Assembly (NCBI GenBank): GCA_018105865.1
Contig: CM030868.1
Location: forward strand, 9,188,245-9,252,244
DNA: 64,000 nucleotides
Reading direction: 5' to 3'
Source: Metaphire vulgaris
Lineage: Eukaryota; Annelida; Clitellata; Crassiclitellata; Megascolecidae
Below, piece after piece: positions 45,600-57,032 of this stretch. Positions within the stretch are counted from its first letter, which is position 1; every line of letters begins with the position of its first letter. The notes under the pieces were generated by a model that had not been told where the DNA came from, made no database searches, and was given only the letters and a program-made list of their open reading frames with translations. The translations under genes were made by a program, and so were the position numbers.

Positions 45600-48500
45600 A
45601 TGTAAATGAAGGTCGGTAGGTGGCGCCGCGTGTGGCTGCCAAGAAACTCCGATCGTGCGATTTAATGTTATTTTTCGGACTATTCTATTATTAGGCTTCT
45701 CGTGATGGTCCATATTTCGTATATTTCAACAGTAAATTCGATACTAGCGTCAGTTTGATCATAATTTGAGTGTTTACGGCGAAATTTAGCATAAACGGAA
45801 TGATCTCTACATCAACACCGTTATGATTTTGAATTTCACCGTTGATCAATATGGCTGCCGTCTGATTGTACTCCTTGCTCCGTTTCTCGACTAGACTACT
45901 GAGTAGAGATTATGGGAACGTTACGCTATTCATCGATAGAGCTGCTCGGGTGGTCTCACGGTGATCGTCCTGCACATCGTGTTGTTGATTTACTGTCCGA
46001 ATTCGGGATTCTCAGACTCTGTGAGACCCAGCGTCGAGTTCGTCGCTACCGTGGAACGAGATCAGGCCGGAGACGTTTCCGACCGAAGTTGGTGCCGATT
46101 GAGAATGGTGCGTTTATCTACGCCGACTTCAACAGGGTTAGAATTCTTCCTATCGTGGATTTAAATCGTCGTCCTCACACTGAAAAGTCAGCACCAATCA
46201 GTTTCCAACGACCTGGGCTGGTGTATCCGCGACTCCAGCGCCATGCTGATCATTCAGAGCGGCGGATTAGGGGCGGACTACTGAACATTCGTTCTATCAA
46301 CAATAAAACTGATAACGTTCCAGACCTATTCGAGGAGCATCGTCTCAATTTTCTTATTTTTACTGAATCCTGGCATGAGGATGCCGACAGTGTTGCCATT
46401 AAAAGACTCCGTGGCATGGGCCTTAATGTTATTGAAGCGGCTCGTGCCATACCGTGCGTGACACGACTAGACAACGCTCATTTTACCAATCATGGAGGCA
46501 TCGCTATAGTCTCGAAACCAGGCATCAACGTTGCCAAGATGGATACAAAGTTAAAACCAAAAACGTTTGAACATTTATGCTGTAGAATTTCTGGTGGGTC
46601 CACGCCGTTTCTACTGGTCGCTATCTACAGACCAGGCTCGGAGCGTTTAGCGATCAATTCTTCAATGAATTCGCTTTCTCCTGGAATCGCTAGCCACTTT
46701 CAACAGCTCGATAATCGTTGCAGGTGACATGAATATTCACCTTGAGAGACCCTCTGATTCAGATAGCCAGAAATTTCACCAACTTACGGATGCGTTCGGG
46801 CTGCGTCAACTTGTCGGAGAGCCGACGCACGACCATGGCGGACTGCTGGATGTCATCTTATCATCCGCCGACGATTGTCCGGATGATGTCACGGTGTCGG
46901 AGTCAGGCCTGTCAGATCATAAGATGATTCATTGGTCGATCTCGACGGCACGTCCGTCTCCAGTCTACACTAAAATACTTCGTAGGAGTTGGAAGTGCTT
47001 TGACTCGGAGCAGTTCAAAATTAGGCTCGAGGCGTCACCGCTCTGCCAACCTGTCGACTCCTGCAGAAATGCGACAGATCTTGCTAAATGCTACTCCTCG
47101 GAAATAATGAAAATTCTGGACGACTTGGCGCCAGTGACTGAGATGTCGGTGCGCACCCGACCACACCGGCCATTCTACGATGTCGATTGTAGGCAGGCAC
47201 GACGAGAAGCGCGACGCCTTGAGAGGTCTTTCCGGAGGCTTAGAGGGCCGGATGGAGAACCAGCAGCTCATTGTGCTTGGCGCTCTGCCCTCAAGTCTAG
47301 TAGGTATCTGGTGAGGCAGAAGGGTAGGAAATACTGGCGAGGAGCTTTAGACTCTGCTAAAGGAGACACTGGGCAGACCTGGAAGCATTTGAATACGCTG
47401 TTGGGAAACAGCGATAAAAGCCCCCGGCCGCCTTCCTGTTTCACAGCTGATGACTACCACCAGTTTTTGGATAACAAAATCAATGGCGTAAGAGAAAGAA
47501 CGTCTAAAGCTGGTCCTGCCTCGTTCACGGTGCATTCAGGACCTGGTCTAGTGTCGTTCGCTGCTCCTTCAGAAACCGACGTCATTTCGATTGTGAGGTC
47601 ATTACCTTGCAAACAATGTCAAGCGGATCCACTGCCTACGTGGCTCCTCAAAGAGTCTATCGAGACGCTCGCTCCGTTTCTCACGACTCTTCTGTCGACG
47701 TCTTTGAATAGTGGTGAATTTCCATCGTCTTGGAAACATGCGGTCGTATATCCGCACCTTAAGGGGCCAAGTCTGAATCAAGATGAAATAAGCAACTATC
47801 GGCCAGTCTCTACTCTTCCCGTCTTGTCAAAGCTGCTGGAGAGAGTGGTCAATAACCAACTTGTAAACTACTTGACGTCAAATGGTCTAATGCCTAAAGA
47901 TCAGTCGGCCTATCGGAGGGGCCACTCTACGGAAACTGCGGTCTTGCGTATTTACAATGATATTGTTGATGTGATCGCTAATGGTCAATTAGCCCTTCTT
48001 TGCCTCCTGGACCTCTCTGCGGCTTTTGATACAGTAGACCATGACATTCTCGTTCGTCGCCTTGAACTTACCTACGGCTTAAATGGAGTTGCGCTATCCT
48101 GGATTCGAGACTACCTGACAGCTAGATCTCAATCGGTTTGCTGGAATGGTCGCACGTCCGACTCGCGCCGTGTTCTCAGTGGGGTGCCGCAAGGATCAGT
48201 ACTAGGCCCACTACTGTTCGTCCTATATGTGGCAGATATAGGGCGAATCATCAAATCGTGTGGACTTACTTCACACGCTTATGCCGATGACGTTCAGGTC
48301 TACTCCTCGTGTAATCCATCTGACGTCGAACGACTACGGTCCTCCATCACGGACTGTATTTCCTCGATCGAACAGTGGACGGATGAAAATCGGCTATCCC
48401 TGAATCCAGCAAAGACTGAGTTCCTCTGGTTAAGTACACCTAGAAGGAAACATCTCATACCACGAAATCCGTTTTCAATTGAAGATGTAGACATTGTTCC

Positions 48501-49215
48501 TTGTACCGAACTACGTCTTCTAGGCGTTCTTTTGGATGAGTCACTTTCGTTTGTCAGTCACCTAAACAATGTGACTCGCAACTGTTACTATCAGTTACGC
48601 AGGATCCGGGAGATTCGCCGCTACCTGCCATTACCGGACGTGATTAAACTGGTTCGATCCTCATTCTTCACGTGTGGATTATTGTAACAGTATCTTACTC
48701 CGGACTTCCTGTCAACCAGCTAAACCGTCTTCAGATGGTGCTAAATGTTTCAGCTCGTCTGATTTTCGGCGCTAGGTGGAATGAGCATGTGACACCGCTA
48801 TTACGAGACAAACTTCACTGGCTCCGGATTCCGGAGCGTATAGCCTTTAAACGTTGCTAGTTTACATTTAGGACGTTAAATGACCCTTTCTGCCCTGAGT
48901 ACTTAACGGCTCTGGTCTGTAAGCCCAAGTCGTCTGATCGGCGCTCGCAGCTTCGATCAAGCAGCCGTTCTCAATTGGTGGTTCCACCCCCGTCTATGAC
49001 AGCAAAATTTGGGGATCGGTCTGTTTCGAGAGGCACCCTTTGCTTTGGAACTCACTGCCGGCGGACGTGACTAGGGTGACATCTCCTGAACTGTTCACTA
49101 GGAACCTTAAAACACATTTATTTAACATCTCATATTAGGGACACTTGTACAGCGCTCTTGACTTTAGCCTTCGCTATGCGTATTGCGCTATATGAAATTG
49201 TCAGAATTAATAATA
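45600..49215 (+). mobile_element. L2/CR1-like retrotransposon, nearly full length
   Basis: About 300 bp of 5'UTR-like sequence, then ATG at 45912. Endonuclease motifs: LLNIRSINNK (46279), FLIFTESWHED, NHGGIAIVSK, VAIYRPGSE, VAGDMNIHL (46718), GGLLDVILSSA, SGLSDHKMIHW. RT motifs: [84 protein letters not shown] (catalytic YADD intact, about 48281), LSLNPAKTEFLWL, LRLLGVLLDES. Frameshifts lie near 46655-46680 and 48672, and a stop at 48858. 3'UTR GCGCTATATGAAATTGTCAG, tail AATTAATAATAAA. The 652-codon RT frame is unbroken, so this is the youngest L2 copy here. Confidence 0.92.
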
Positions 49216-49669
49216 AATGGTACCTTTTCTTTTTATAACTACTCTATTTCTAAAACTTTACAGACGCTTCGAAATACCAGCCACCTTCCTGTATGAGTGT
49301 GCAACAGTTGATTTTGTAAATTTTTAGAATCAAAAAATCAACTATAAGCGTTATAGCAGGCAAGGGGATTTGTTAGAACCCAGGAACATTTGTACACCCC
49401 TAACACTCCTCAACACCCCTCCCCCAATCTGAGACCGACACCCCAATCTAGGGATATTTTGACACCCCCAACACCCCCGAATTTGAGACCCGACACCCCC
49501 AACACCCCTCCATCTGAGCAGGGATGACCTTTTTTGGTTCCTTATCAGGCTTTTTGAGACTTTATAAGGTTTTTTGCTTGTCAGACTTTTTCGGCAGAGA
49601 TCCCAAAATTCCGACACCCCACTCCAAATTTTCCCGACACCCCTAAATTCACAATCCTAGAAATAACCC
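49216..49669. repeat. Intergenic with ACACCCC-rich degenerate repeats
   Basis: 49380-49650 holds about ten loose units of GACACCCCCAACACCCCT / AATCTGAGACC. A pair of blocks around CTTTTTxGGTT/GACTTT is also repeated. No gene. Confidence 0.6.
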
Positions 49670-49912
49670 TGGATATAAACTTACAAAATAATAACTGGGA
49701 AAGTCGAAGTGCCATACGATCGGCATAAGCGCCCACAGAAATTTTTCAGGGAGAAAAACGCAATGGGCATTGAAATATTTCAAGAGGGACAGGGTCACGG
49801 TTAATATTTTAGCATGGTTTTAAAATTTCACTGTGCAAATATTGGTGTCTGCGATGTGGGAGTGGCAGTTGAAACAGTAAACGGATTCAAAGGCTATCTT
49901 GGAAAACTAGGT

Positions 49913-49913
<1 letters not shown>
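49670..49913 (+). pseudogene. CR1/Rex-like C-terminus
   Basis: The end of the ORF is readable as VGVAVETVNGFKGYLGKLGY running straight into (AAT)n at 49914. Upstream ATAAACTTACAAAATAATAA matches YKIMTGK codons. It faces the next copy tail to tail. Confidence 0.75.

Positions 49914-49981
<68 letters not shown>
49914..49981. repeat. (TAA)n microsatellite between two LINE tails
   Basis: About 22 units, shared as tail by the plus-strand CR1 end on the left and the minus-strand end on the right. Confidence 0.97.
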
Positions 49982-49982
<1 letters not shown>

Positions 49983-50288
49983 TGATTTTAAGTGGTTTAG
50001 AAGTGTAAACTGTGTAAAAACCACTGTTGTAACTAACCATCTGCAATCAATAATCTAATTGATCGAGATAGCCTTTTAATTCGTTTACTGTTTCAGCTGT
50101 CACTCCCACCTTTGTTGTCTAAACTGTTCCATTTTTCCACGCCCTTGCACTAAACATTTTTTTCTTGGACCCACCCTCTGCATAAACAATTTGCATGTGT
50201 GGCCTCTTGTGCTGCTATAGTGTGCCAATGTAAAGAATCGATCATATGGCACATCTACTTTCCCAGTCATTATTATGTATGTTTCTAT

Positions 50289-50334
<46 letters not shown>

Positions 50335-50445
50335 TCAATATTGTGTGTCCACAATATTGAAGTTTTTTTCGTAGATTAAATTATGGCACCCATTGACCAT
50401 CTTCATTGCTCGTCTTTGCACTTTTTCTAAGTGAATGCGGAGTTA
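49982..50445 (-). pseudogene. CR1/Rex-like 3' end
   Basis: Minus strand: ERERERDLIETYIIMTGKVD, VPYDRFFTLAHYSSTRGHTC, KLFMQRVGPRKKCLV, then KVGVTAETVNEL and the 3'UTR ending CACTTAAAATCACA. It is closely similar to 42333-42840, including a (TC)n at 50292-50331. Confidence 0.82.
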
Positions 50446-50497
50446 CTACAGTGGTTTTCACACAGGCTTACATAACCTCCTAAACCACTTTGAATCA

Positions 50498-50570
<73 letters not shown>
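50446..50570 (+). repeat. CR1-like/SINE 3' tail with (ATT)n
   Basis: CAGTGGTTTTCACACAGGCT and CCTCCTAAACCACTTTGAAT then (ATT)n 50497-50570. It is the same 3' end as the SINEs at 42.9 and 54.2 kb and the LINE ends, here without a body. Confidence 0.8.
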
Positions 50571-50573
<3 letters not shown>

Positions 50574-50844
50574 AAATAACTGTATTCCTTTAATATCACT
50601 GCATTCTGGCTGCTGCTCCGAATCCTCCACTGACGTCATAATGGGCGAGGTTTGAGCTAATGAAGCAGCAGTACATGGATGTGAACTAGCCTGTTAGTAT
50701 TAAGCAGTTATCCAATAGAATAAAGGCTGAATGCTTTGATACAACTGCCAGGGATACAGGAATACACTCAGGTGCTTGTCATTTTCTGGAACAGTTTAGT
50801 TTCTGAACAGATCCTTACTTTATCTACCATGTCGACATCACATC
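50571..50844. other. Intergenic, nothing recognised
   Basis: No recognised feature. Confidence 0.4.
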
Positions 50845-51254
50845 ATGGAGTTAGTTGCACAATTAGCAAAGCCTCCTCGCTGCGAAGTACCAGATAAACG
50901 AGCTGACATACAGCCGAAGGACATAACACAAAGTAAACTGTCTTATTTTGTCACCATACACACTAAACAGTTTTTCACGATCTTCGACATATCGCGGTAC
51001 TATCTTGAAAAAGATCCAGATGAATGGACTAGAGACTCAGCATATAGACAAGACAATCAAAGGAAATGCTGTCAGAGCAAAAAGTGGTGAATGAATTGGC
51101 AGAAAGAGGAGTAGCTCTGATTGGACAATATAATAACCTCTTGACCAAAGATGAAGAACAGAAGCAGTTTCTGCTGCAAGTGGTTGAGGAGCATCGGCGT
51201 CGCTTTCCGGATAGTACAAAAACTTGTCTATGGCCGAACTTGATAATTAATTGA
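50845..51254 (+). pseudogene. C-terminal fragment of the unclassified family
   Basis: SKLSYFVTIHTKQFFTIFDI, RYYLEKDPDEW, then after a frameshift near 51060 EQKVVNELAERGVALIGQYN, LLTKDEEQKQFLLQVVEEHR and RRFPDS. The block ERGxALxxxYNxxLTxDEEQ-KQFLLQVV is one I recall as the conserved C-terminus of the family at 44.5-45.5 kb. No catalytic motif is recognised. Two pieces with one frameshift; probably dead. Confidence 0.5.
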
Positions 51255-52429
51255 CTGTTTGTCATGTTGCTATTTTACTATTTTATAGTGTCAAATAGTG
51301 ATGACTTCCAGTAATGTCTGTGCCTGTTTGTCAAACATTGTTGTGTTTATGCTTGTGTGACAAAACGATTAATAATTCTGTACACTGTACACTACGGGTT
51401 AGTAAAAAAAAGTGTTTGGTGGCACCTCTTCTATGATGCTCAAATTTTGTCATAAATTCTTTTTAACAAATATACGAACAAATGCAACCCTACCACCACC
51501 ATAATTTACGAAAAATATATAGAAGAATTGTAGATAAGAAATATCAGAAATCTGCAAAAATGGAAGCAATGACGAGCAGCATGTCGGAATATTAACTCCA
51601 TTGTGAATTAACAAAATAGGCATACAGTTCATGAATCTACTTGGACTTCAAGCAATCGTTAAACAGTTTCTGTCTGCTTAGCAGAGCCGATGCTCAGCGA
51701 AGCGCGTCGCTTTTTGTACAGGTGAGTAGACTAACCTTTGAATGCGACCGGTGAAGTTATCTAGCTGTGTACTTCCGCCCCTTAACTTGATATAGTTGAA
51801 TATGGCAATAATTACTGTCAAAATTATGAGCCTTTTTATGGTAGTTTTTACTTTTCAGAATGTCTTTGCACGGGAGTCATCATGGAGTATGATGTTTACA
51901 CAGGTATTTCTTATCAGTGGCATGCAAGTCAGACTTTTAAACACAAGCAGTCAGTCTTTAAACACCTGCTTAAGCTAAATATTTTGAATTGCGTGAATTA
52001 ATCCTGGATACTGGAATATTTTCGTTCCTTAATTTTCTAATCACAATGTCCATGATGTCGAGGGACTAAATTTACGAGATTATAAACTCAGAGATTACAA
52101 TTCAGCCTAGAAATGTTTTTGAGCATACTGTACAGTCGATTAAAATAATAGTGGCAAGTTCGTCACAGAACAGATTGGCCACAGCTTTCAAATGCGGTCG
52201 GTGATCGAGATGATGGCAACACATATATAACACGTATAGGTTCGGGGAAATGTTGTTGAATTTGCAAGAAAGAAATAAAAATGTATCCATGGGTGGACTG
52301 TCTGCATATCCTGTCTGTCCAATGGCGCAACAACAACAACAGCACCTCTCTTATGCAAGCCAAGATGTGTTAATGTGTTAATAATAACATAAAATAACAT
52401 AATAATATAATAAAATAACATAATAATAA
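51255..52429. other. Intergenic, mostly unassigned
   Basis: 51440-51640 and 51790-51980 have 60-codon open frames on opposite strands without recognised domains. 52305-52340 contains CTGTCTGCATATCCTGTCTG and TCCAATGGCGCAACAACAAC, the reverse of a block in the 52.8-53.0 kb duplication. Confidence 0.45.
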
Positions 52430-52672
52430 CATCATCACCACCATCATCGTCGTCGTCGTCGTCGTCGTCATCATCATCATCATCATCATCATCATTAACC
52501 GTGGGCTCATCGCCTCGTTGGTGTATAATGCCATCTCCACAGTTTTCTGCCAGTCTTTCCCGATCGTTGCTCTGTGACTAAGATCCTGTAAACTGCTTCG
52601 ACACCATTCCTCAATATCATCACACCATTTTCTGTTTGGTCTCACTCTCTTATTGGCACCCTCCATTATTCC
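52430..52672 (-). pseudogene. RTE-like 3' end with (ATG)n tail
   Basis: Minus strand: NKRVRPNRKWCDDIEEWCRS, SLQDLSHRATIGKDWQKTVE and MALYTNEAMSPRL, a stop-free end running into (ATG)n/(ACG)n at 52497-52430. The GRPxRxWxDDIxEW motif is typical of RTE-like post-RT regions. Confidence 0.8.
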
Positions 52673-52679
52673 AAAAATC

Positions 52680-53815
52680 AATGACATAATAACAGACTGG
52701 TTTACAATTAGAAAAGGTGTTAGGCAAGGTTGCATATTATCACCATTCCTATTTAACATCATAGCAGAAATGATAATGAGAATCAATGGATTGAATGCTT
52801 TGTTGTTGCGCCATTGGACAAACAGGATATGCAGACAGTCAATGCAGACATTGAATGGATTTAAAGGAGGGGTAAAATTAGGAGGTGAGACATTCAACAA
52901 TTTTAGATATGCTAATGATTGAATGCTTTGTTGTTGCGCCATTGGACAGACAGGATATGCAGACATTGAATGGATTTAAAGGAGGGGTCAAATTAGGAGG
53001 TGAGACATTCAACAATTTTAGATATGCTAATGATATAATAGCAACATCAGAGAAAGAATTACAGCAACTGGTTGACAGAATAAGTTTGGAAAGCAAAAAA
53101 TATGGCCTACACCTTAATGAAACTAAAACAAAAGTAATGACAACAAATGGAAAGAAAATTAAGATTACTGTTAATGAAAAGAATCTTGAACAGGTGGACA
53201 AATTCACATATCTAGGAGCAATAATCAGCAGTAATGGAAATCTTGAAGAATAAATAAACTCACGATTAGGAAAAGGCAGAAAAGTAATGAGGAGATTAAA
53301 AACTGTCTGGAAAAGCAACAAAATCAGCATGAAAAACAAATAAAGATTAATGGAATGTATGGCATGGAGTGTAGCAACATATGGATGTGAAAGCTGGACC
53401 ATCAAAAAGAAAATAAGACAAAGACTAGATGCCTTCGAAATGTTTTCTCTCAGAACAATGCAAAGAATATCATGGACAGAAAAACAAACAAATGAAGAAG
53501 TCATGAAAAAAGAAAATACCAAACGAAAATTCTTTCACGTCTACCAAAGACGAAAATTGAGTTATTTTGGTCATATACAAAGAAACAACAAAGATAGCCT
53601 ACAGCAAACAATCCAACAAGGTATCATGCCAGGAAAAAGAAAAAGAGGTCGGCCGAACAGAAGATGGATGGACGAAATAGAAGAATGGACTGGAATGGCT
53701 ATAACAACAGCAATAAAAGCATCAAAAGAAAGAACTACCTGGAAATGCTTGATTCATGACGTCACCTCATCTTCAACTATTGAAGAAAAGAGGAAATGAT
53801 GATGATGATGATTAT
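52680..53815 (+). pseudogene. RTE-like RT with internal tandem duplication
   Basis: IRKGVRQGCILSPFLFNIIA (52710-52770), a duplicated block (52797-53032), RYANDIIATSEKE (degraded YADD, 53018-53055), LNETKTKVMTTNGKKI, FTYLGAIISSNG, AWSVATYGCESWTIKKK, RKLSYFGHIQRNNKDS and GRPNRRWMDEIEEWTGM to a stop at 53799, then (GAT)n. A nonsense codon and small shifts are present near 53253 and 53341. Confidence 0.85.
52797..53032 (+). repeat. Tandem duplication inside RTE-like RT
   Basis: GAATGCTTTGTTGTTGCGCC, ATTGGACAxACAGGATATGC and TTAAAGGAGGGGTxAAATTA occur twice about 113-125 bp apart, ending AGATATGCTAATGAT. The first part (TTGCGCCATTGGACAGACAG) is foreign to RT and also present in reverse at 52305-52340. 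Confidence 0.85.
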
Positions 53816-54760
53816 TATTCCAAACATTAGAGCTTTGAGCTTTCTGTCTTTTTTCATTCTGCATATATGTCAAAAAAGATGGAGTTTCCTTTGTTTTACT
53901 CTTTGCAGCATGGTTTGTTTTGGCTGAATTCTCCTGTCTAGATCTTCATTTGTGATTTTTCTGGCCACCCGATTCTTAGTATTTTTCTATGACAATTCCT
54001 TTAAAAGGCTAGTATTTTTCTTTCCAAATCTTTGGTGATGGTTCATGTTTCAACATTAATAGAAAAAGCTGCTGAAGATACAGGTCTAGAGTATTTTCTT
54101 TTTCGTTTCGGTGCTTATTGCTTTGCTTTGAGGGGGTGGAAGATGGCAGAGTGCGTTACGTGCTGGAGCGTCAGGCTGACGGAGTGGGTTTCAAGCCCCA
54201 TTAGTGCCCCTAGTGGCTTTCACACAGGCAGTAATGCCTCCTAAGCCGCTTTAAATCATGCTAAGTTTTCCAGATCTTGTCCATTTGCCGTCAGTTGATC
54301 TCGAGCCTTTGTTGCTCTTCTTGTGATTTCTTATCTGCAGTTTAAGTCATGCGTCATGTTGCTTCCAAGGTAGGTTAAGTTTTCTACGTTCTCTACTTAT
54401 ATTCCATTTACTTTTTGTTTTTCTTCCGATCTCTTTGTGGCCGAACACCATTGTCTTTGTGTTCTCAGTGTTTATTGACAGTCCATAGCGCTTGGCTTCG
54501 TTACTTACTTACCGTGTCTTCCAGATCATCGTCATTTCCCTCTAGGATATCAATATCATCAGCAAACCTAAGATTGTTAAATGAGAGTCCCTGAACTGCT
54601 ATACCTTTACATGTTCTTTTATTTTGTCCATTGCTCTTTCCAGGTCTGTGATTAAAACCATAAGTGGTATGTTTTCTTCTTGTCTTGTCCCTCTGCTTGT
54701 TTTAAACCATTTTCCAAGTTCTACACAGAATCGCACTGAAAAATAGGAAAACACCAAGGC
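53816..54760 (-). pseudogene. RTE-like RT, minus strand, split by SINE
   Basis: Minus strand: WFKTSRGTRQ, VLITDLERAMDKIKEHV, LRFADDIDILEGNDDDLEDT (intact FADD, about 54565-54510), YLGSNMTHDLNCR, the SINE at 54265-54132, then VARKITNEDLDRRIQPKQTM, HICRMKKDRKLKALMFG and a GAT-type tail at 53815-53798. Shifts and stops are present throughout. Confidence 0.8.
54132..54265 (+). mobile_element. tRNA-derived SINE, second copy
   Basis: About 93% identical by eye to 42882-43012: box A TGGCAGAGTGC, box B GGTTTCAAGCCCC (one base longer) and the LINE-like GTGGCTTTCACACAGGCAGT end. It interrupts a minus-strand RTE-like RT between its thumb and post-RT region. A flanking duplication is not clear. Confidence 0.85.
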
Positions 54761-54839
54761 AGAAGTTATAACAAATGAGGAACTATAGCAAAAAAAGCCT
54801 AACCAACAGTGACATTGATGTTTCGTCTCTTTGAACACA

Positions 54840-55029
54840 TTTGCAGGTCTGGTGTTAAGAATTCAAAGGATGGCGATAGTAAGAACGAAAGAAAGGTGGC
54901 ACAGAGAAAGTGGTACGGTGACGCTATAGAATGGCGTGAAAACAATCTGCAAGGATTGAATAACAGAACTTGGGGAAAAGACTGTGAGGATGGCTCAGAC
55001 ATCAACGGTCGCTGAGTCCATAGTTGATA

Positions 55030-55069
<40 letters not shown>

Positions 55070-55120
55070 CGACGACAATGATGATGACGACGACAATGAT
55101 GGTGACAACGATGACGATGG

Positions 55121-55151
<31 letters not shown>

Positions 55152-55190
55152 CATCATCATCATCATCATCATCATCGCCATCGACGACGA
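54840..55190 (+). pseudogene. RTE-like 3' end with (GAT)n tail
   Basis: KDGDSKNERKVAQRKWYGD, AIEWRENNLQGLNNRTWGK, then SDINGR and a stop at 55013-55015, followed by (GAT)n with GAC variants and an inverted (ATC)n stretch to 55190. Same family as 52430-52672. Confidence 0.75.
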
Positions 55191-55371
55191 CGATAATTTC
55201 TCTAATGAACGAGGTGGTTTCATCGACGATAATTTTTTTGACGACGATAATTTATTTCTTTCTCCAATGAACAAAATAACATGGTTTCCCTATGGACTAA
55301 TGATCGAGCGGGTGATTGGTCATGCAGATATTTATTTTTTTGAAAACGACTGAAGTGTTATCTTTATTTCT
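55191..55371. other. Spacer with GACGATAATTT repeats
   Basis: GACGACGATAATTT-like units recur three times at 55185-55255. No gene. Confidence 0.4.
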
Positions 55372-56096
55372 GTTAGTTCTTGCAAATGGGCTAGATATTT
55401 TATCACAATAATTTCATGTTTCTTTTATTAATTGTTTTAAAATACTCCTCTAGATAAAATATTTTGGGTAGCAGATTATTTATGATTTGTACAAAAAGAT
55501 AACATGTAGACGAGACCTAGTGGATTATCTAATAACATAAAGCATTGGAACTAATCAGAAGGTTGAGAAAGAAATAAGAAATGGTTACCGGTACTGAAGG
55601 GATCATGGTTCCCGCATGAAGGTAACCAGTTCATATGAAATGTTATAATTAAGAAATTAGTTTAATAATTTGAATTTAAGTCAAATTAACAAACATAGCA
55701 TATAAGTGTCTGTAACAAGGTAGATATGTATTAAATTAAAGTGAAAAAATGTCTAATCTTGTGGAATTATTTGTTTAGGTCTCTTTTAAAACAGATTTTA
55801 GTTTTAAACGGTTTGGTATATTTTTAATCTGAATAGGGAGATTGTTCCATATGTGTGGGCCATATATTTTTTATTGTAAAAAGCCTAGTGTTAGTTCTTG
55901 CAAATGGGCTAGATATTTTATCACAATTTCTTACAATGTACATGTTTCTTTTATTAATTGTTTTAAAATACTCCTCTAGATAAAATATTTTGGGTAGCAG
56001 ATTATTTATGTATTTGTACATAAAGATCGTTTGAGACGAAGTAGACGAGACGGGTAGTAGATTATCTATGTACATAAAGATGTTTGAGACGAACAA
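55372..56096 (-). pseudogene. Non-LTR C-terminal relic with direct duplication
   Basis: Minus strand 56096-55824: INNLLPKIFYLEEYFKTINK, RNMYIVRNCDKISSPFARTN and TRLFTIKNIWPTHMEQSPYS, matching the YNxRNxxxIxxPFARTxxxxxxxxxxGPxIWNSLP end of Jockey/CR1-like elements. The block GTTAGTTCTTGCAAATGGGC to GTAGCAGATTATTTATG occurs at both 55372-55490 and 55888-56010, so part is duplicated 520 bp apart. Confidence 0.6.
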
Positions 56097-56200
56097 TGAT
56101 AAACTTGTCCAAATGCCCTACGCATGAGCAGTGACAGATTCGAATCCATTACCCTCCGATTGCATAGCAAGAATTCCATTCAGTATAGAAGCGTTGCTCA
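56097..56200 (-). mobile_element. tRNA-derived SINE head (degraded)
   Basis: On the minus strand TTCTTGCTATGCAATCGGAG then GGTAATGGATTCGAATCTGT carries a box B-like GGATTCGAATC, similar to 24060-24110. Confidence 0.5.
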
Positions 56201-56554
56201 ATTCCGAGCAGTTTAACGATTTCACACATTGAACAATGTTAGTTCCCATAACATGTGTAAGTTTCACAGTGACATCGAAACAGGGACAGCGACAGCAACA
56301 GCGAAACCGGCCATTTATATTTCGCCTGATGCTTCTAAGATTTCTGTTGTTGACGCCCCAATCTAGAGTGTTAATATAAGCATTAACTCCTGCTTAAAAA
56401 TAGATAAAAGGTCTTCGATGAAGAGGGCTTTGTACAAGTTTAATCGTTTGTGTGTTTGTTGACATTGCAGACAAATTTTAGTCTTTTTAAAGTTCAAGCA
56501 AACTACATGTATAAAGACTCCTACGTAACAGTTTCAGGTATAGTCAATGCACGA
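56201..56554. other. Intergenic, nothing recognised
   Basis: No gene or repeat family recognised. Confidence 0.45.
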
Positions 56555-57032
56555 CAGGGGTATTCAACTGGTGGCCCGGGCCCGCGGGCCGTATCCGGTC
56601 CGCCAGAGGCTGTGAAATGGCAAGCGAAGATAATGACGAACAATAACTGTTATTATTACATAATAAATATATTACAATGCCTTGTTTTCACCTCACCCAC
56701 CTGTTTTACGAACTATATTTTGAACTAAATTTGTTGCGCCTGGCCCTCGGGCCGAATGACCCTTGCCATTTCATTGCCATTTCACAACCCCTGGCGGACC
56801 GGATCTGGCCCGCTTTCTCTAATACTGTACATACGAAATATATAAAAATGTTTTGTTTGACGAACTGCATTTTTAAAAACTAATTTTTGCGCCTAGCCCT
56901 TGAGCAACAGTCATTATCCCCTTAACCGTGTATTTAACTGTAATTCAATGTAAAACGGACGGATATATCCAGGATCCGCAGTTAAGGGGTTTAAAAAGTT
57001 GGCCCTTTATTAAATTTAGCTGAATACCCTTG
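56555..57032. mobile_element. hAT-like MITE (CAGGGGTATTCAACTGG end) with nested mini-MITE
   Basis: Ends CAGGGGTATTCAACT and reversed CAAGGGTATTCAGCT. Flanks ATGCACGA and ACGTACGG differ by three transitions, consistent with a decayed 8-bp duplication. GGCCCGCGGGCC-type blocks near both ends match 19588-19660. The 72-bp mini-MITE at 56918-56989 lies inside. Confidence 0.7.
56918..56989. mobile_element. 72-bp mini-MITE with CCCCTTAAC ends
   Basis: CCCCTTAACCGTG at the left and CGCAGTTAAGGGG at the right are inverted, sharing the CCCCTTAAC terminus with the TTAA-type family at 1286 and 8815. Here the flanks are not TTAA. Confidence 0.55.
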
